Source: Rhizobium sp. TH2 (lineage in GTDB: Bacteria > Pseudomonadota > Alphaproteobacteria > Rhizobiales > Rhizobiaceae). From it: DNA of 64,000 nucleotides. The notes beneath the pieces were generated by a model. That model was given only the letters and a program-made list of their open reading frames with translations, did no database searches and had not been told where the DNA came from. Position 1 is the stretch's first letter; each line of letters opens with the position of its first letter. The position numbers and the translations under genes were made by a program. The DNA lies in assembly GCF_024707525.1 (NCBI RefSeq), contig NZ_CP062231.1:5211501-5275500 (forward strand), in the 5' to 3' direction. Positions 9,393 to 19,775 of the stretch are shown here, piece by piece.

Positions 9393-10040
9393 CTAGCCTT
9401 TAAGGGGTCGGATGCCGTCAATTTCGAGGATGACGGAGTCTTTCTCGATAACACTGTCGTGTATTACCAGATCGTAATGCCATCGCCTACGCGAATTATC
9501 GATCTCGCTCTGGTAATCCCGGCCTTTATGCAGATAGGCCTTCAGTTTGTCGTTCCTCTCCGCCCAAGGATTGATCAGGCCGAGCAGTCCATCCAAGTCG
9601 GCAAGCGCACGCGCGGAAACATAGTCCGCAGCTAGTACGGCATCCACGGCGGCTTCTATGCGTAGCGCATGGACACTGCCCCGTGCACCGGTCTCGGCAA
9701 GTGCCGTGCGCAGGAATGCGGCCTTTTTGTTATTGCTTTCAACCAGATGTACCCAGCCGGCGCCCTGTTGCGCCAGCAGGATAGCGGTGATTATGCCTGG
9801 AAAGCCGCCACCGCTACCGAGATCCAGCCAGATACCCGGCACTGGCTGCAATTGAAATATCTGCGCTGAATCGGCAATATGACGTTCCCATAGATCGCTC
9901 AAAGTCGAAGGCGCCACCAGATTGATGGCTTTTGCCCACTTGGAAAAGAGCGCTGCAAAGTGATCAAGCCGCTCTGCTGTTTCACGTGAAACAGCCTTGC
10001 CGTTCAGCCTGCGGCCAAGACTCGTTCCCGTTGCACTCAT
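9393..10040 (-). CDS. rsmG: 16S rRNA (guanine527-N7)-methyltransferase RsmG
   Basis: 215 residues. Methylates N7 of G527 in 16S rRNA using SAM. The Rossmann SAM motif is [21 protein letters not shown]; other family features are [20 protein letters not shown] and the late [11 protein letters not shown]. The start overlaps the mnmG stop by 4 bases, so translation is probably coupled. The coding sequence carries a perfect parS site (9978-9993) that encodes V-S-R-E-T near the N-terminus, as in many relatives where rsmG codons and a centromere site coincide. Confidence 0.96.
   Translation of the reverse strand: MSATGTSLGRRLNGKAVSRETAERLDHFAALFSKWAKAINLVAPSTLSDLWERHIADSAQIFQLQPVPGIWLDLGSGGGFPGIITAILLAQQGAGWVHLVESNNKKAAFLRTALAETGARGSVHALRIEAAVDAVLAADYVSARALADLDGLLGLINPWAERNDKLKAYLHKGRDYQSEIDNSRRRWHYDLVIHDSVIEKDSVILEIDGIRPLKG
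9978..9993. promoter_or_regulatory. parS: parS centromere site (perfect), inside rsmG
   Basis: TGTTTCACGTGAAACA, a perfect 16-bp palindrome identical to the bacterial chromosomal parS consensus, 0.6 kb from parA. It is one of six sites in the window that share the core TTCACGTGAA. Confidence 0.97.
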
Positions 10041-11908
10041 CCGGCGAGGCTCTGTTCTTCCACATGGCGCCGCACCGCAAGTAGCAATAGCGAGACTGCG
10101 GCCGGGGTCATGCCCTCGAGACGCGAGGCCTGTGCGATGCTGGCTGGCTTGGCGCGTGTGAGCTTCTGCTTCAATTCGATCGAGAGGCCGGGCAGCAACG
10201 TATAGTCCAGGGACGTGGGGATAAGTTTGGTCTCCTCGCGGCGAACCTCGGCGATATCAGCCTCCTGGCGGTCCATGTAGACGGCGTAGGATGCTTCGAT
10301 ATCAAGCGCTTCAGCGGTACGACGGCTGGCGTCGCCGAGTTCGGGCCAGATCCGAGCCATCGTATCAAAATCATGGGCGGGGTGCGACATGAGCTCGTAA
10401 GCTGACCGGCGCTTGCCGTCGAGATTTATGTTGAGACCGAATTCCCGCGCCTCATTGGGTGTCAGGGTCTTTTCGCCGAGTTCATTCCGGTACCGGTTCA
10501 TCTCCGCCGTCCATGCCGTGAACTTGCTCGCGCGCTCGCGGCCGACGATACCCAACTCCATGCCCATTGGTGTGAGACGCTGGTCGGCATTGTCTGCACG
10601 CAAGGACAGCCGGTACTCGGCCCTGGAGGTGAACATACGATAGGGCTCGACGACGCCGCGTGATGTCAGATCGTCAATCATCACGCCGATGTAGGAGTTC
10701 GTTCGGCTGAAGGTCGCAGATTCGGAGCCGCCAGCGGCGCGTGCGGCATTCAGTCCAGCCACAAGGCCTTGAGCGCCGGCCTCTTCATAGCCCGTCGTGC
10801 CGTTGATTTGCCCGGCTAGATACAGTCCCGGAAGTTTCCTGGCTTCGAGGGAGAGGTGCAGTTCGCGGGGATCGACGTGGTCATACTCGATTGCGTAACC
10901 AGGCTGAAGTATTGTCACATTCTCCAGTCCAGGGATGGTCTTGATAAATGCCTCCTGGACATCTTCCGGGAGCGATGTGGAAATGCCGTTGGGGTAAACC
11001 GTGTTATCGTTCAGGCCTTCTGGCTCCAGAAAGATCTGGTGGCCATCGCGTTCCCCGAACTTGACGATCTTGTCCTCGATCGAAGGACAGTATCGCGGGC
11101 CTACGCCCTCGATCTGGCCCGAATACATCGCGGACTGTCCGATATTGTCGGATATGATCTTGTGGGTGGCCGGCGTCGTACGGGTCACGCCGCACTCGAT
11201 TTGAGGATTTGCGATTGTTTCAGTCATAAAGGAGAACGGAATCGGGTGCTCGTCCGCGCCCTGACGGCCGACGGCCTTCCAATCAATGGTTCGGGAATCC
11301 AACCTGGCCGGTGTGCCGGTCTTGAGTCGGCCCAATGATAGTCCCGCGCGCATCAGCGTTCCGGAAAGCCCCACGGACGGGGCCTCGCCTACACGTCCTG
11401 CCGGGATTTTCTTGTTTCCAATATGAATCAAACCCTTAAGGAAGGTACCTGTGGTAAGCACAACGGCTGCGCCGGACAGTTCACGACCGTCCGCCATTAT
11501 AACGCCCGAGATCGTTCCGGATACGACTCGAAGATCCAAAACATCGCCTTCGACGACGGTCAGATTCTCGTGGTTCACGATTTCGAGTTGCATCGCTTCG
11601 CGGTAAAGCTTCCTGTCGGCCTGCGTCCGCGGTCCACGAACAGCTGGACCTTTGCGCCGGTTCAGCATGCGAAATTGTATTCCAGCAGCGTCCGCGACAC
11701 GGCCCATCAGACCATCGAGCGCATCAATCTCGCGAACAAGATGACCTTTTCCCAGGCCACCAATCGCCGGATTGCAGGACATAACTCCGATGGTCGCCTG
11801 CTTGTGAGTGATCAGCACGGTTTTCGCGCCGAAGCGAGCCGATGCGGATGCGGCCTCACAGCCGGCATGCCCTCCACCGATGACGATCACATCAAAATCT
11901 CTAACCAT
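10037..11908 (-). CDS. mnmG: tRNA uridine-5-carboxymethylaminomethyl modification enzyme MnmG
   Basis: 623 residues. With MnmE it installs cmnm5 at U34 of certain tRNAs, using FAD and methylene-THF-derived carbon. FAD-binding [10 protein letters not shown] (11-20), the family block [24 protein letters not shown] with the catalytic-loop cysteine, LTTGTFLKG, the second cysteine region [10 protein letters not shown], and [18 protein letters not shown] are all present. The C-terminal helical domain ([22 protein letters not shown]) is complete. It is followed by rsmG (4-base overlap) and preceded by mnmE across 76 bp that hold a parS site. Confidence 0.98.
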   Translation of the reverse strand: MVRDFDVIVIGGGHAGCEAASASARFGAKTVLITHKQATIGVMSCNPAIGGLGKGHLVREIDALDGLMGRVADAAGIQFRMLNRRKGPAVRGPRTQADRKLYREAMQLEIVNHENLTVVEGDVLDLRVVSGTISGVIMADGRELSGAAVVLTTGTFLKGLIHIGNKKIPAGRVGEAPSVGLSGTLMRAGLSLGRLKTGTPARLDSRTIDWKAVGRQGADEHPIPFSFMTETIANPQIECGVTRTTPATHKIISDNIGQSAMYSGQIEGVGPRYCPSIEDKIVKFGERDGHQIFLEPEGLNDNTVYPNGISTSLPEDVQEAFIKTIPGLENVTILQPGYAIEYDHVDPRELHLSLEARKLPGLYLAGQINGTTGYEEAGAQGLVAGLNAARAAGGSESATFSRTNSYIGVMIDDLTSRGVVEPYRMFTSRAEYRLSLRADNADQRLTPMGMELGIVGRERASKFTAWTAEMNRYRNELGEKTLTPNEAREFGLNINLDGKRRSAYELMSHPAHDFDTMARIWPELGDASRRTAEALDIEASYAVYMDRQEADIAEVRREETKLIPTSLDYTLLPGLSIELKQKLTRAKPASIAQASRLEGMTPAAVSLLLLAVRRHVEEQSLAG

Positions 11909-11949
11909 AGCTACACCAACTATTGCGCAAGCGAATCATTGCCACTTGT

Positions 11950-11965
11950 TGTTTCACGTGAAACA
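11950..11965. promoter_or_regulatory. parS: parS centromere site (perfect), mnmG-mnmE gap
   Basis: A second perfect TGTTTCACGTGAAACA, in the 76-bp gap between mnmG and mnmE, about 2 kb from the first. Twin perfect sites beside parAB and about 4.7 kb from the probable oriC make this the likely main ParB loading region. Confidence 0.97.
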
Positions 11966-11984
11966 GAGACTCGCTCTGCGCGCA

Positions 11985-13307
11985 TTATTTTCCAATACAG
12001 AATTCCGAGAAAATCACGCCCAGCAAATCTTCGACATCGACGGTTCCGGTGATCTTACCCAAGCTACGCGATGCACGGCGTAGCAATTCCGCTCGAAGCT
12101 CCAGTGGCAGATCCTTTGAAAAGACAGTTTCTTCAATCTTTTCAATAGTTTCATGAAGATTAGAAATCTGCCGTGCTCGAACTGGAGCCAGTGAAAGACC
12201 GTTCGTCGTTCGGGTCGATATTTCGTTGGAGATTCGTTTCGTAAGTGAATCGAAGCCTTCGCCAGTCTTCGTCGACAACCGCAATCTGGAATCATCGACC
12301 GAGCGATCTTCTAACAGATCGGACTTCGTGAGTACATACAGAACCGCCGAACCCTCTGACACCCCTGGGAAGTCCGCTGGATCCATGCAGTCCTTCAACA
12401 CCAATACGAGGTCCGCCTCCTCCATCGACTTCAGCGCCCGGCGCACGCCCTCGCGCTCGACTTCATCATCGGTCTCACGAAGTCCCGCCGTGTCCATGAC
12501 ATGGACCAGAAAGCCGTCAATATTTAGATCAACCCCGATTATGTCGCGCGTGGTGCCGGCGATGCTGGTGACGATCGCAACGTCACGCTTCGCCAGCGCA
12601 TTCAGGAGGCTCGACTTACCGGCGTTCGGCCTCCCGGCAATGACGATCCTGAAACCATCGCGAATGATCTCCGCGGCCCGCTTGCTCGAGAGATGGGCAC
12701 GCATGTCACGGGCGATGGCGTCGAGTTCCGGCCACAGCCGATCGCTCATCGCTCCCGGAACGTCATCCTCGTCGGGGAAATCCAGTTCGGCCTCGATCAG
12801 CGCACGAATCCGCGTCAGCCTGTCGGCCCAGCCTGTATAGAGTTTGGAAAGCGCGCCGCTTGATTGCTCGAGCGCCAGGCGCCGCTGCATTTCGGTCTCG
12901 GCGGAAATCAGATCCGCGAGGCCCTCGATCTCGACGAGATCCAGCTTGCCGTTGTCGAACGCCCGCCGAGAAAACTCGCCGGGTTCCGCGTGACGAAGTC
13001 CTTCGAAGCCTGAGAGTTCATCGAGTAGGGCATCAACGACGGCGCGGCCACCGTGCAACTGGAATTCAATGCAATCCTCGCCGGTGAAGGAATTTGGGGC
13101 CGGGAAATACAGCACCAACCCTTTGTCGATCGGCTCACCGTTCCGCCGCCGAATCCATCTGAGTGTCGCATGGCGTGGTTCTATCGCGGGGCCACAAAGC
13201 ATGCCGAGGACGTCAGCGCACCGCGAGCCGCTGACGCGTACCACCGCGACGCCGGAAGGCAGCGCACCGGACGACAGGGCATAGATGGTGTCACGCGATA
13301 GCGGCAT
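11985..13307 (-). CDS. mnmE: tRNA modification GTPase MnmE
   Basis: 440 residues. N-terminal tetrahydrofolate-binding domain (DTIYALSSGALPSGVAVVRVSG, GEFSRRAFDNGKLDLVEIEGLADLI), an inserted G domain and a C-terminal helical domain. G motifs: G1 GRPNAGKSS, G2 in TTRDIIGVD, G3 DTAGLRE, G4 TKSD. It ends with the invariant family tail CIGK, whose cysteine is needed for tRNA modification. Partner of MnmG, encoded next. The ATG at 13307 is chosen because family similarity starts at MPLSRDTIYAL. Confidence 0.97.
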   Translation of the reverse strand: MPLSRDTIYALSSGALPSGVAVVRVSGSRCADVLGMLCGPAIEPRHATLRWIRRRNGEPIDKGLVLYFPAPNSFTGEDCIEFQLHGGRAVVDALLDELSGFEGLRHAEPGEFSRRAFDNGKLDLVEIEGLADLISAETEMQRRLALEQSSGALSKLYTGWADRLTRIRALIEAELDFPDEDDVPGAMSDRLWPELDAIARDMRAHLSSKRAAEIIRDGFRIVIAGRPNAGKSSLLNALAKRDVAIVTSIAGTTRDIIGVDLNIDGFLVHVMDTAGLRETDDEVEREGVRRALKSMEEADLVLVLKDCMDPADFPGVSEGSAVLYVLTKSDLLEDRSVDDSRLRLSTKTGEGFDSLTKRISNEISTRTTNGLSLAPVRARQISNLHETIEKIEETVFSKDLPLELRAELLRRASRSLGKITGTVDVEDLLGVIFSEFCIGK

Positions 13308-13410
13308 GATGTCTTCAGCTATGAATGGATGAGTTCTGCCGGAAGGCAGCAATTCTGCTGGCCCATAGCCCAATTTCCGAGGGTTCACAAGCCAAAGCGC
13401 CAGACGCGAA

Positions 13411-13441
13411 GAGGGCGCCGCGTTAGATACGCAGCGCCCTC
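13411..13441. other. Intergenic hairpin between rho and mnmE
   Basis: A 13-bp imperfect inverted repeat (GAGGGCGCCGCGT / ACGCAGCGCCCTC, one mismatch) with a 5-base loop lies downstream of rho. There is no U-tract on either side, so it is not a classical intrinsic terminator. It may stabilise the rho mRNA 3' end or pause polymerase. Confidence 0.5.
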
Positions 13442-13473
13442 GAATTGAATCCGGCTAAGAATCCGGCGAAATA

Positions 13474-14739
13474 TCAGGTGTTCATCGAATCGAAAAAGTC
13501 GCCATTGGTCTTGGTCTGCTTGAGCTTGTCGATGAGGAACTCGATCGCATCGGTCGTGCCCATCGGGCCGAGGATGCGGCGCAGCACGAATACCTTCTGC
13601 AGATCCTGACGCGGTACGAGCAGTTCTTCCTTGCGGGTACCGGATTTGAGAATATCCATCGACGGAAAGATGCGCTTGTCGGCGACCTTACGGTCGAGCA
13701 CGATTTCCGAATTGCCGGTACCCTTGAATTCTTCGAAGATCACTTCGTCCATGCGACTACCGGTATCGATCAGTGCGGTGGCGATAATGGTCAGCGAGCC
13801 GCCTTCCTCGATATTGCGCGCCGCACCGAAGAAGCGCTTCGGGCGCTGCAAGGCGTTGGCGTCGACACCACCGGTGAGGACCTTGCCTGACGACGGCACG
13901 ACAGTGTTGTAAGCACGGCCAAGACGGGTGATAGAATCGAGCAGGATGACAACGTCGCGCCCGTGTTCGACGAGCCGCTTGGCCTTCTCGATCACCATTT
14001 CGGCGACCTGGACGTGGCGCACGGCAGGCTCGTCGAAGGTCGAGGAGACGACTTCGCCGCGCACCGAGCGTTGCATGTCGGTGACTTCTTCCGGCCGCTC
14101 GTCGATGAGCAGCACGATGAGATAGCATTCCGGATGATTGGCGGTGATCGAATGGGCGATATTCTGCAGCAGGACCGTCTTACCGGTGCGCGGCGGGGCG
14201 ACGATTAGGCCACGTTGGCCCTTGCCGATCGGGGCAACGAGGTCGATGACGCGCGGCGACATGTCCTTCGAGGTTGGTACTTCGAGTTCCATCTTGAAAC
14301 GCTCATTCGGATAGAGCGGCGTCAGGTTGTCGAAATGCACCTTGTGGCGGATCTTTTCAGGATCCTCGAAATTGATCGTGTTGACCTTGAGCAGGGCGAA
14401 ATAGCGCTCGCCTTCCTTCGGTCCGCGGATCGGGCCCTCGACCGTGTCGCCGGTCTTCAAGGAGAAGCGGCGAATTTGGGAGGGCGAGATGTAGATATCG
14501 TCGGGACCGGGCAGATAATTCGCATTGGCTGAACGCAGGAAACCGAAACCATCCTGCAGAAGCTCGACAACACCTTCACCGATGATCTCGACTTCCTGAG
14601 CCGCGAGGTTCTTGAGGATCGCGAACATCAGTTCCTGCTTGCGCATGACGCTGGCATTCTCGACGCCGACTGATTCGGCAAAGGCGAGTAGATCGGTGGG
14701 AGTCTTGTTCTTAAGTTCTTGAAGCTTCATTTCAGCCAT
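13474..14739 (-). CDS. rho: Transcription termination factor Rho
   Basis: 421 residues, standard length. Hexameric RNA helicase that releases transcripts. N-terminal Rho domain ([22 protein letters not shown]), cold-shock-like RNA-binding domain with GFGFLRS (65-71), Walker A APPRTGKT (181-188), Walker B region [17 protein letters not shown], and the Q-loop/R-loop blocks [25 protein letters not shown] are present. ATG at 14739 or four codons later (MKLQEL) could be used. A 178-bp region separates it from hemJ and holds its promoter and leader; many Rho leaders are autoregulated, though I see no defined element here. Confidence 0.98.
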   Translation of the reverse strand: MAEMKLQELKNKTPTDLLAFAESVGVENASVMRKQELMFAILKNLAAQEVEIIGEGVVELLQDGFGFLRSANANYLPGPDDIYISPSQIRRFSLKTGDTVEGPIRGPKEGERYFALLKVNTINFEDPEKIRHKVHFDNLTPLYPNERFKMELEVPTSKDMSPRVIDLVAPIGKGQRGLIVAPPRTGKTVLLQNIAHSITANHPECYLIVLLIDERPEEVTDMQRSVRGEVVSSTFDEPAVRHVQVAEMVIEKAKRLVEHGRDVVILLDSITRLGRAYNTVVPSSGKVLTGGVDANALQRPKRFFGAARNIEEGGSLTIIATALIDTGSRMDEVIFEEFKGTGNSEIVLDRKVADKRIFPSMDILKSGTRKEELLVPRQDLQKVFVLRRILGPMGTTDAIEFLIDKLKQTKTNGDFFDSMNT

Positions 14740-14917
14740 GAAGTTAAACCACTGGAAGGGAAGGGATCGGGAAAGCGGACGGGGGAAGTCGGCAGGGAAA
14801 GCATGCTCTGGAGAAGGGCGGCACGCTACAATGCTTGGGAAGCAGGCTCAAAATAGCGCTTCGAATTCCGCACTGCAAGAGCGCTGTGCCAGAAACGGCT
14901 GGCTTTGGCAAGATATA

Positions 14918-15445
14918 TCAGAATGGCTTCAGCACGGCCATCAGCACGATGAGGATCATCAGCAGCGCGGGCACCTCGTTCATGATCCGCCAATGACGCG
15001 CATTTCTCGGCCGCTGGTCGCGGCCGAATGCCTTCACCGCGCGGCCGTAATAGACATGCATGCCGGTCATCGCGATCACGCCCAGCAGCTTGACATGCAG
15101 CCAGCCGGCCGAGAACCACATGCCCTGCCAGGCGATGAACAGCCCGAATATCCAGGCCATCATCATCGCGGGGTTCATGATGATCCGGTAGAGCCGGCTT
15201 TCCATCGTCTTGAACAGTTCGGAACTCTCGGAACCGGCGGCCACATCCGAATGGTAGATGAATAGCCGCGGCAGGTAGAAAAGCCCGGCCATCCAGGCGA
15301 TCACGGCCATGATGTGGAAGGCCTTGAACCAGAGGTAACTGTCGTCGGATAGGGTGTAGATCAGCACGGCGGCGAGGATGAACACGCCGAGCGCGATGCC
15401 GGCCCTCAGCCCACTCCTCGCGCCATCTGGTGAACTGCCGCTCAC
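14918..15445 (-). CDS. hemJ: Protoporphyrinogen IX oxidase HemJ
   Basis: 175 residues. Integral-membrane oxidase that converts protoporphyrinogen IX to protoporphyrin IX in haem synthesis. Signatures: [27 protein letters not shown] with the essential conserved His, [35 protein letters not shown], and the C-terminal [15 protein letters not shown] helix. About four to five membrane segments. Starts with GTG overlapping the hemE stop by four bases (GTGA), so hemE-hemJ form a translationally coupled haem operon. Confidence 0.94.
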   Translation of the reverse strand: MSGSSPDGARSGLRAGIALGVFILAAVLIYTLSDDSYLWFKAFHIMAVIAWMAGLFYLPRLFIYHSDVAAGSESSELFKTMESRLYRIIMNPAMMMAWIFGLFIAWQGMWFSAGWLHVKLLGVIAMTGMHVYYGRAVKAFGRDQRPRNARHWRIMNEVPALLMILIVLMAVLKPF

Positions 15446-16482
15446 GCCGCCGCCCCATAGCTGCGAACCCGTGAAATCAGCCGTTCAACATTGGCGGGAT
15501 CGGCTTCAGGCGTGATGCCATGGCCCAGGTTGAAGATCAGCGGTCCATTGCCGAGCTTGTCGAGAATCCGGTCGATCGCCGCATCGAGATCCACCCCGCC
15601 GCTGATCATCTTGAGCGGATCGAGATTGCCCTGCACTGCGCCTTCCTTCTGCAGCTCGGCGGCGAAATCCAAGGGCACCGTCCAGTCGAGACCGATTGCA
15701 TCGGCATCCGTGCCTGCTCGATAATGCCTCAGATTATAGCCCGCACCCTTGGCGAAGGCGATGATCTTGGCACCCGGCCGCGCTGTCCGCACCATATCGA
15801 CAATCCGCCGCACGGGCCTTACCGCATATTCCGAGAACTCGTGGTCCGGAAGAATACCCGCCCAGCTATCGAATATCTGCACCGCATCGGCGCCGGCATC
15901 GAGCTGAGCGACGAGATAGGCGGCCGAGGCTTCAGCGATATCGCCGAGCAGCTTCTCGAACACCACCGGATGGCGATAGGCAAAGAGCCGGGCAGGGGCC
16001 TGGTCCGGCGTGCCGCGTCCAGCGATCATGTAGGTGGCGATTGTCCAGGGCGCGCCGCAGAAGCCGAGCAGCGTCGTCTCCTCGGGCAATTCGCTGCGCA
16101 GCCTCCGGACGGTTTCAAACACGGGTGCGAGCCGCGCTTCGATATCAGGCATATGCAGCCGGTTGATGCCATGCTCGTCGATCGGATCGAGCAGCGGTCC
16201 TTCGCCTTCTACAAAGCGGACGTTGCGATCGAAAGCATCCGGGATCACGAGGATGTCGGAAAACAGAATCGCTGCATCGAAGCCGAAGCGCCGGATCGGC
16301 TGCATCGTCACTTCGACCGCGAGATCCGGGGTGTAACAGAGATCGAGGAAACCCTTCGCCGTCGCCCGCACATGCTTGTACTCCGGCAGATAGCGTCCAG
16401 CCTGGCGCATCAGCCAGATCGGTGGAGGTGCAACGGTGTGCCCTTCAAGCACCTCGATGATCTTGCGTTTTACGGTTCCCAC
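15442..16482 (-). CDS. hemE: Uroporphyrinogen decarboxylase
   Basis: 346 residues. Decarboxylates uroporphyrinogen III to coproporphyrinogen III. Signatures: [16 protein letters not shown] (active-site Arg and Asp loop), [33 protein letters not shown] and VQIFDSWAG. The start is GTG at 16482 ([12 protein letters not shown]). Its promoter must lie in the adjacent AT-rich part of the probable oriC, so hemE transcription leaves the origin leftward, as in Caulobacter and rhizobia where oriC abuts hemE. Confidence 0.97.
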   Translation of the reverse strand: MGTVKRKIIEVLEGHTVAPPPIWLMRQAGRYLPEYKHVRATAKGFLDLCYTPDLAVEVTMQPIRRFGFDAAILFSDILVIPDAFDRNVRFVEGEGPLLDPIDEHGINRLHMPDIEARLAPVFETVRRLRSELPEETTLLGFCGAPWTIATYMIAGRGTPDQAPARLFAYRHPVVFEKLLGDIAEASAAYLVAQLDAGADAVQIFDSWAGILPDHEFSEYAVRPVRRIVDMVRTARPGAKIIAFAKGAGYNLRHYRAGTDADAIGLDWTVPLDFAAELQKEGAVQGNLDPLKMISGGVDLDAAIDRILDKLGNGPLIFNLGHGITPEADPANVERLISRVRSYGAAA

Positions 16483-16884
16483 AGGCGTCCTATAAAAATA
16501 TTAAGTCCTTATAAGAGAGTTTCTATTTCTTAAGAGTCGGTGAGTTTCAAGGATTAAAGTGTCGCGTCGGGTTATCCAGAGTCCGTGCACCGGTTTTGTC
16601 AGTGGGGACAATGATTGGGCGCCGCCAAGCGAATAATGGGGAGGGGCGGGATTCAGCGATTGGAATCAATGCGCTGGACGGTATCGGCAATCGTCATCGA
16701 CTGTGGATAGATTGTGGGCGGACATGGAAAGGTAACACTTCCTTAAGGTTCTCCACATCGCTGTTTTCAGGTTATCCTTTTGTGCTAAGGCTGTGGACAA
16801 ATCGGCCCTTTTCCCCGGCGGTCGGTAACCCTTCCCTAAGCATGCGGGGATTTCCACAGTCATCAACAGGGCCGCTCGAAAAGC
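16483..16884. other. oriC: Probable chromosomal replication origin (oriC)
   Basis: A 402-bp gene-free region between hemE and the kinase-regulator gene, the conserved oriC position in alphaproteobacteria. Compared with TTATCCACA, one-mismatch DnaA boxes are TTATCCAGA (16572-16580), CTATCCACA on the minus strand (16702-16710), TTCTCCACA (16749-16757) and TTGTCCACA on the minus strand (16792-16800). Weaker ones are TTATCCTTT (16772-16780) and ATTTCCACA (16850-16858). The hemE-proximal 75 bp (16486-16560) is AT-rich with TATAAAAATATTAAG, a candidate unwinding element, and contains a CtrA-like near match TTAAGTCCTTATAA. Location and box clustering are seen; origin function is inference. Confidence 0.8.
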
Positions 16885-17703
16885 TTGGAAAACCGTAAAA
16901 ACTTCTTTCATCTCCACCTCATTTCTGACTCCACCGGAGAGACTCTCATTGCCGCCGGCCGCGCCGCCGCGTCGCAATTTGCTGATTCGCACGCTGTCGA
17001 GCATGTCTATCCCCTTGTGCGGAACCGCAAGCAGGTCGCCGATGTCCTGGCCGAGATCGATCATGCGCCGGGCATCGTGCTGCACACGGTCATCGACCAG
17101 GAAATCGCTGCCGTCATCGATGAGGCCTGCAATGCCATGGGCGTGCCCTGCGTATCCGTCATCGAGCCGGTGCTGCAGATCTTCCAGTCCTATCTCGGTG
17201 CGCCATCCAGGCGGCGGGTGGGTGCCCAGCACGAGCTGAATGCCGGCTATTTCGCCCGCATCGAGGCGCTCAACTTCACCATGGATCACGACGACGGCCT
17301 GCTGCCGCATAATGTGGATGAGGCCGATGTCGTCCTGCTCGGCATCTCCAGGACGTCGAAGACCCCGACGGCGATCTACCTCGCCAATCGCGGCATCAAG
17401 ACGGCCAATGTGCCGATCGTCACCGGCATGGCCTTGCCCGAGAAACTCTATTCGGCGAGCAAGCCGCTCATCGTTTGCCTGATCGCCACGATCGACCATA
17501 TTTCCCAGGTCCGCCACAACCGGGTGCTCGGCTCGACGAGCGGCTATCAGGATACCTATACGGATCGCGCGACGATCGCCGAGGAGATCAAATATGCCAA
17601 GCAACTTTGCGCGCGCCACAACTGGCCGGTGATCGACGTCACGCGAAAGTCGATCGAGGAGACGGCGGCGGCCATCGTTGCCCTGCGCGTCAAACAACGA
17701 TAG
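16885..17703 (+). CDS. PEP synthase/pyruvate phosphate dikinase regulatory protein family (PPSR, DUF299)
   Basis: 272 residues, usual length. Bifunctional Ser/Thr kinase and Pi-dependent pyrophosphorylase family that switches PEP synthase or pyruvate phosphate dikinase off and on. N-terminal [20 protein letters not shown] and the P-loop-like [18 protein letters not shown] are diagnostic. Begins with TTG at 16885 ([10 protein letters not shown]) and lacks a good Shine-Dalgarno, which together suggest low translation. It faces away from hemE across oriC. Which dikinase it controls cannot be told here; pckA, another PEP-forming enzyme, lies at the far end of the window. Confidence 0.92.
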   Translation: MENRKNFFHLHLISDSTGETLIAAGRAAASQFADSHAVEHVYPLVRNRKQVADVLAEIDHAPGIVLHTVIDQEIAAVIDEACNAMGVPCVSVIEPVLQIFQSYLGAPSRRRVGAQHELNAGYFARIEALNFTMDHDDGLLPHNVDEADVVLLGISRTSKTPTAIYLANRGIKTANVPIVTGMALPEKLYSASKPLIVCLIATIDHISQVRHNRVLGSTSGYQDTYTDRATIAEEIKYAKQLCARHNWPVIDVTRKSIEETAAAIVALRVKQR

Positions 17704-17732
17704 TGGATGCGCGGGCAAAAATGGAAGGGTCC

Positions 17733-18332
17733 ATGTCGGCTAAACTCATACTCGCCTCGAACAGCGCCTCGCGCAAATCGTTGATGCAGGGCGCCGGACT
17801 GCAATTCGAATCGGCGGGTGCGGATATCGACGAACGCGGCGTCGAAGCCCGGCTCGCCGCCAACTACGCCAAGCCGCCGGAGATTGCCGTCGAACTGGCC
17901 AGGGCCAAGGCACTCTGGGTCTCGGAGCGAAATCCCGAAGCCTATGTCATAGGTTCCGACCAGGTCCTCTCGCTGGGCGACCGGCTGTTCCACAAACCGC
18001 TATCCATGGGTGAGGCGGCTGACCATATCCGCGCCATGTCGGGGCAGACCCATCACCTCAATTGCGGCGTGGCGATCGCTTTCCGGGGCGTGATCATCTG
18101 GTCGGATGTCTCGATCGCCGGGATGACGATGCGTGCCATTTCGCCTGCTTTCCTGCAGACCTATCTTGATCTCTCCGGCGATGGCATCCTGCAGAGTGTC
18201 GGCGCCTATCTGTTCGAAGGTCCGGGCATCCAGCTCTTCGAGAAAATCGAGGGCGATTACTTCACCATTCTCGGCCTGCCGATGCTGAAATTGCTCGCCG
18301 GCCTGCGCCAGCTGGAACTGATCGATGCGTGA
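17733..18332 (+). CDS. Maf-like nucleotide pyrophosphatase (YceF type)
   Basis: 199 residues. House-cleaning pyrophosphatase of the Maf/HAM1 fold that hydrolyses non-canonical nucleotides such as modified GTP. Visible motifs are [14 protein letters not shown] at the N-terminus, [17 protein letters not shown] in the middle, and [33 protein letters not shown] near the end, the YceF-like pattern. ATG at 17733 is preferred over 17721 because GGAAGGG sits ahead of it. It overlaps aroE by 8 bases and starts the maf-aroE-coaE-dnaQ chain. Confidence 0.93.
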   Translation: MSAKLILASNSASRKSLMQGAGLQFESAGADIDERGVEARLAANYAKPPEIAVELARAKALWVSERNPEAYVIGSDQVLSLGDRLFHKPLSMGEAADHIRAMSGQTHHLNCGVAIAFRGVIIWSDVSIAGMTMRAISPAFLQTYLDLSGDGILQSVGAYLFEGPGIQLFEKIEGDYFTILGLPMLKLLAGLRQLELIDA

Positions 18333-19185
18333 TTCACGTGAAACATCGTTAACGAAAGCCTTCGTCACCGGCTTTCCCGTGAAGCATTCGCGCTCGCCGC
18401 TGATCCACGGTCACTGGCTGAAGCAGTTCGGCATCGCAGGAAGCTATGAGGCGGTCGAGGTGGCGCCGGCCGATTTCGCCACATTCATCGCAGCTCTCAA
18501 GGATGGCTCGTCGGGTTTTGCCGGTGGCAATGTCACCATTCCGCACAAGGAAATGGCCTTCGCGCTCGCGGACGAGCCTGATGAATTGGCCTCCGAACTC
18601 GGGGCCGCCAACACGCTTTACCTGCGCGACGGCCGGCTCAAGGCCACCAATACGGACGGTTATGGCTTCCTCAACAATCTTGATGACCGAGCTCCGGGCT
18701 GGGACGCTAACAAGAATTCCGCCGTCATTCTCGGTGCAGGCGGCGCCAGCCGTGCCATCATCCAGGCGCTGCGCGATCGCGGTTTCGGCGCCGTTCATGT
18801 CCTCAATCGCACCGAGGCACGTGGCCAGGAACTCGCCGACCGCTTCGGGCCACGCGTGCATGCCGGACCGATGGCGGCATTGGCCGAACGGCTTTCCGGT
18901 GCCGATCTCTTCGTCAACACGACCTCGCTCGGCATGGACGATTCGGATGCCATCGACATCGATTTCACCGCCATGCGTTCGGGCGCGCTGGTGACCGACA
19001 TCGTCTACGTCCCGCTGATCACGCCGATCCTAATGCAAGCAAAAGCGCAAGGCATGAAGATCGCCGATGGGCTCGGCATGCTGCTGCATCAGGCGGTGCC
19101 CGGGTTTGAGAAATGGTTCGGCCAGCGGCCTGAAGTGACGCCCGAGATTCGCGCGCTGATAATATCCGACATGGAGAAGCATTGA
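18325..19185 (+). CDS. aroE: Shikimate dehydrogenase
   Basis: 286 residues. Reduces 3-dehydroshikimate to shikimate with NADPH. Substrate-site SRSPLIHG (22-29), catalytic K75 in NVTIPHKE and D111 in NTDGYGF, glycine-rich NADP loop [11 protein letters not shown] followed by LNRTEAR (basic NADP-specifying region), and C-terminal [19 protein letters not shown] are all present. The first codons (M-R-D-S-R-E-T) coincide with a parS-like site. Start overlaps maf by 8 bases and the stop shares a base with the coaE start. Confidence 0.97.
   Translation: MRDSRETSLTKAFVTGFPVKHSRSPLIHGHWLKQFGIAGSYEAVEVAPADFATFIAALKDGSSGFAGGNVTIPHKEMAFALADEPDELASELGAANTLYLRDGRLKATNTDGYGFLNNLDDRAPGWDANKNSAVILGAGGASRAIIQALRDRGFGAVHVLNRTEARGQELADRFGPRVHAGPMAALAERLSGADLFVNTTSLGMDDSDAIDIDFTAMRSGALVTDIVYVPLITPILMQAKAQGMKIADGLGMLLHQAVPGFEKWFGQRPEVTPEIRALIISDMEKH
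18330..18345. promoter_or_regulatory. parS-like site at the maf-aroE junction
   Basis: TGATTCACGTGAAACA differs from the perfect parS at one position (A at position 3). It overlaps the maf stop codon and the first codons of aroE and is about 1.6 kb from oriC on the side opposite parAB. Confidence 0.8.
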
Positions 19186-19772
19186 TGATCCGGCTCGGTC
19201 TCACCGGCTCGATCGGCATGGGCAAGTCGACCACAGCCCAGATGTTCCGCGACGAAGGCCTGACGGTGATCGATTCCGACGCGGTGGTCCATGAACTCTA
19301 TCGCGGCGAGGCGGTGCCGCTGATCGAACGCGCCTTCCCCGGCACGACGGATGACGGCCAGGTCGACCGCAAGAAGCTGTCGGCCTGGCTCGCCGACCAT
19401 CCCGAAGATTTCAAGCTGCTCGAGGCGATCGTCCATCCGCTGGTCCGGCGCAAGGAAGTGGAGACAATCTCCGAGGCGAGAGAGTCAGGCGCTGACATCA
19501 TCGTGCTCGATATCCCGCTATTGTTCGAAAGCGGCACCGAATCACGCGTCGACAAGACAGTGGTCGTGACCTGCGATCCGGACATCCAACGCGCCCGGGT
19601 ACTGGCCCGGCCCGGCATGACCGAGGAGAAGTTCCAGATGATCCTGTCGCGCCAGATGCTGGATGTGGAAAAGCGCAAGCGCGCCGATTTCCTGATCGAC
19701 ACGGGCAGGGGTTTTGACCATGCTCGCGCCGAGGTTCGGAAGACCGTGGCGGCACTACGGGCAAAGGGATAA
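19185..19772 (+). CDS. coaE: Dephospho-CoA kinase
   Basis: 195 residues. Last step of coenzyme A synthesis. P-loop LGLTGSIGMGKST, then VIDSDAVVHELY with the conserved Asp, HPLVRRKE, the substrate region VLDIPLLFESG and a lid ending RQMLDVEKRKRADFLIDTG. The ATG at 19185 overlaps the aroE stop by one base (TGATG); a TTG one codon earlier is less likely. dnaQ follows after 3 bases. Confidence 0.96.
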   Translation: MIRLGLTGSIGMGKSTTAQMFRDEGLTVIDSDAVVHELYRGEAVPLIERAFPGTTDDGQVDRKKLSAWLADHPEDFKLLEAIVHPLVRRKEVETISEARESGADIIVLDIPLLFESGTESRVDKTVVVTCDPDIQRARVLARPGMTEEKFQMILSRQMLDVEKRKRADFLIDTGRGFDHARAEVRKTVAALRAKG

Positions 19773-19775
19773 TCG

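Noticed and set aside
13411..13441. Classical intrinsic terminator for rho
   Set aside because: The hairpin is imperfect and lacks a U-tract on either strand, so it is listed only as a hairpin.
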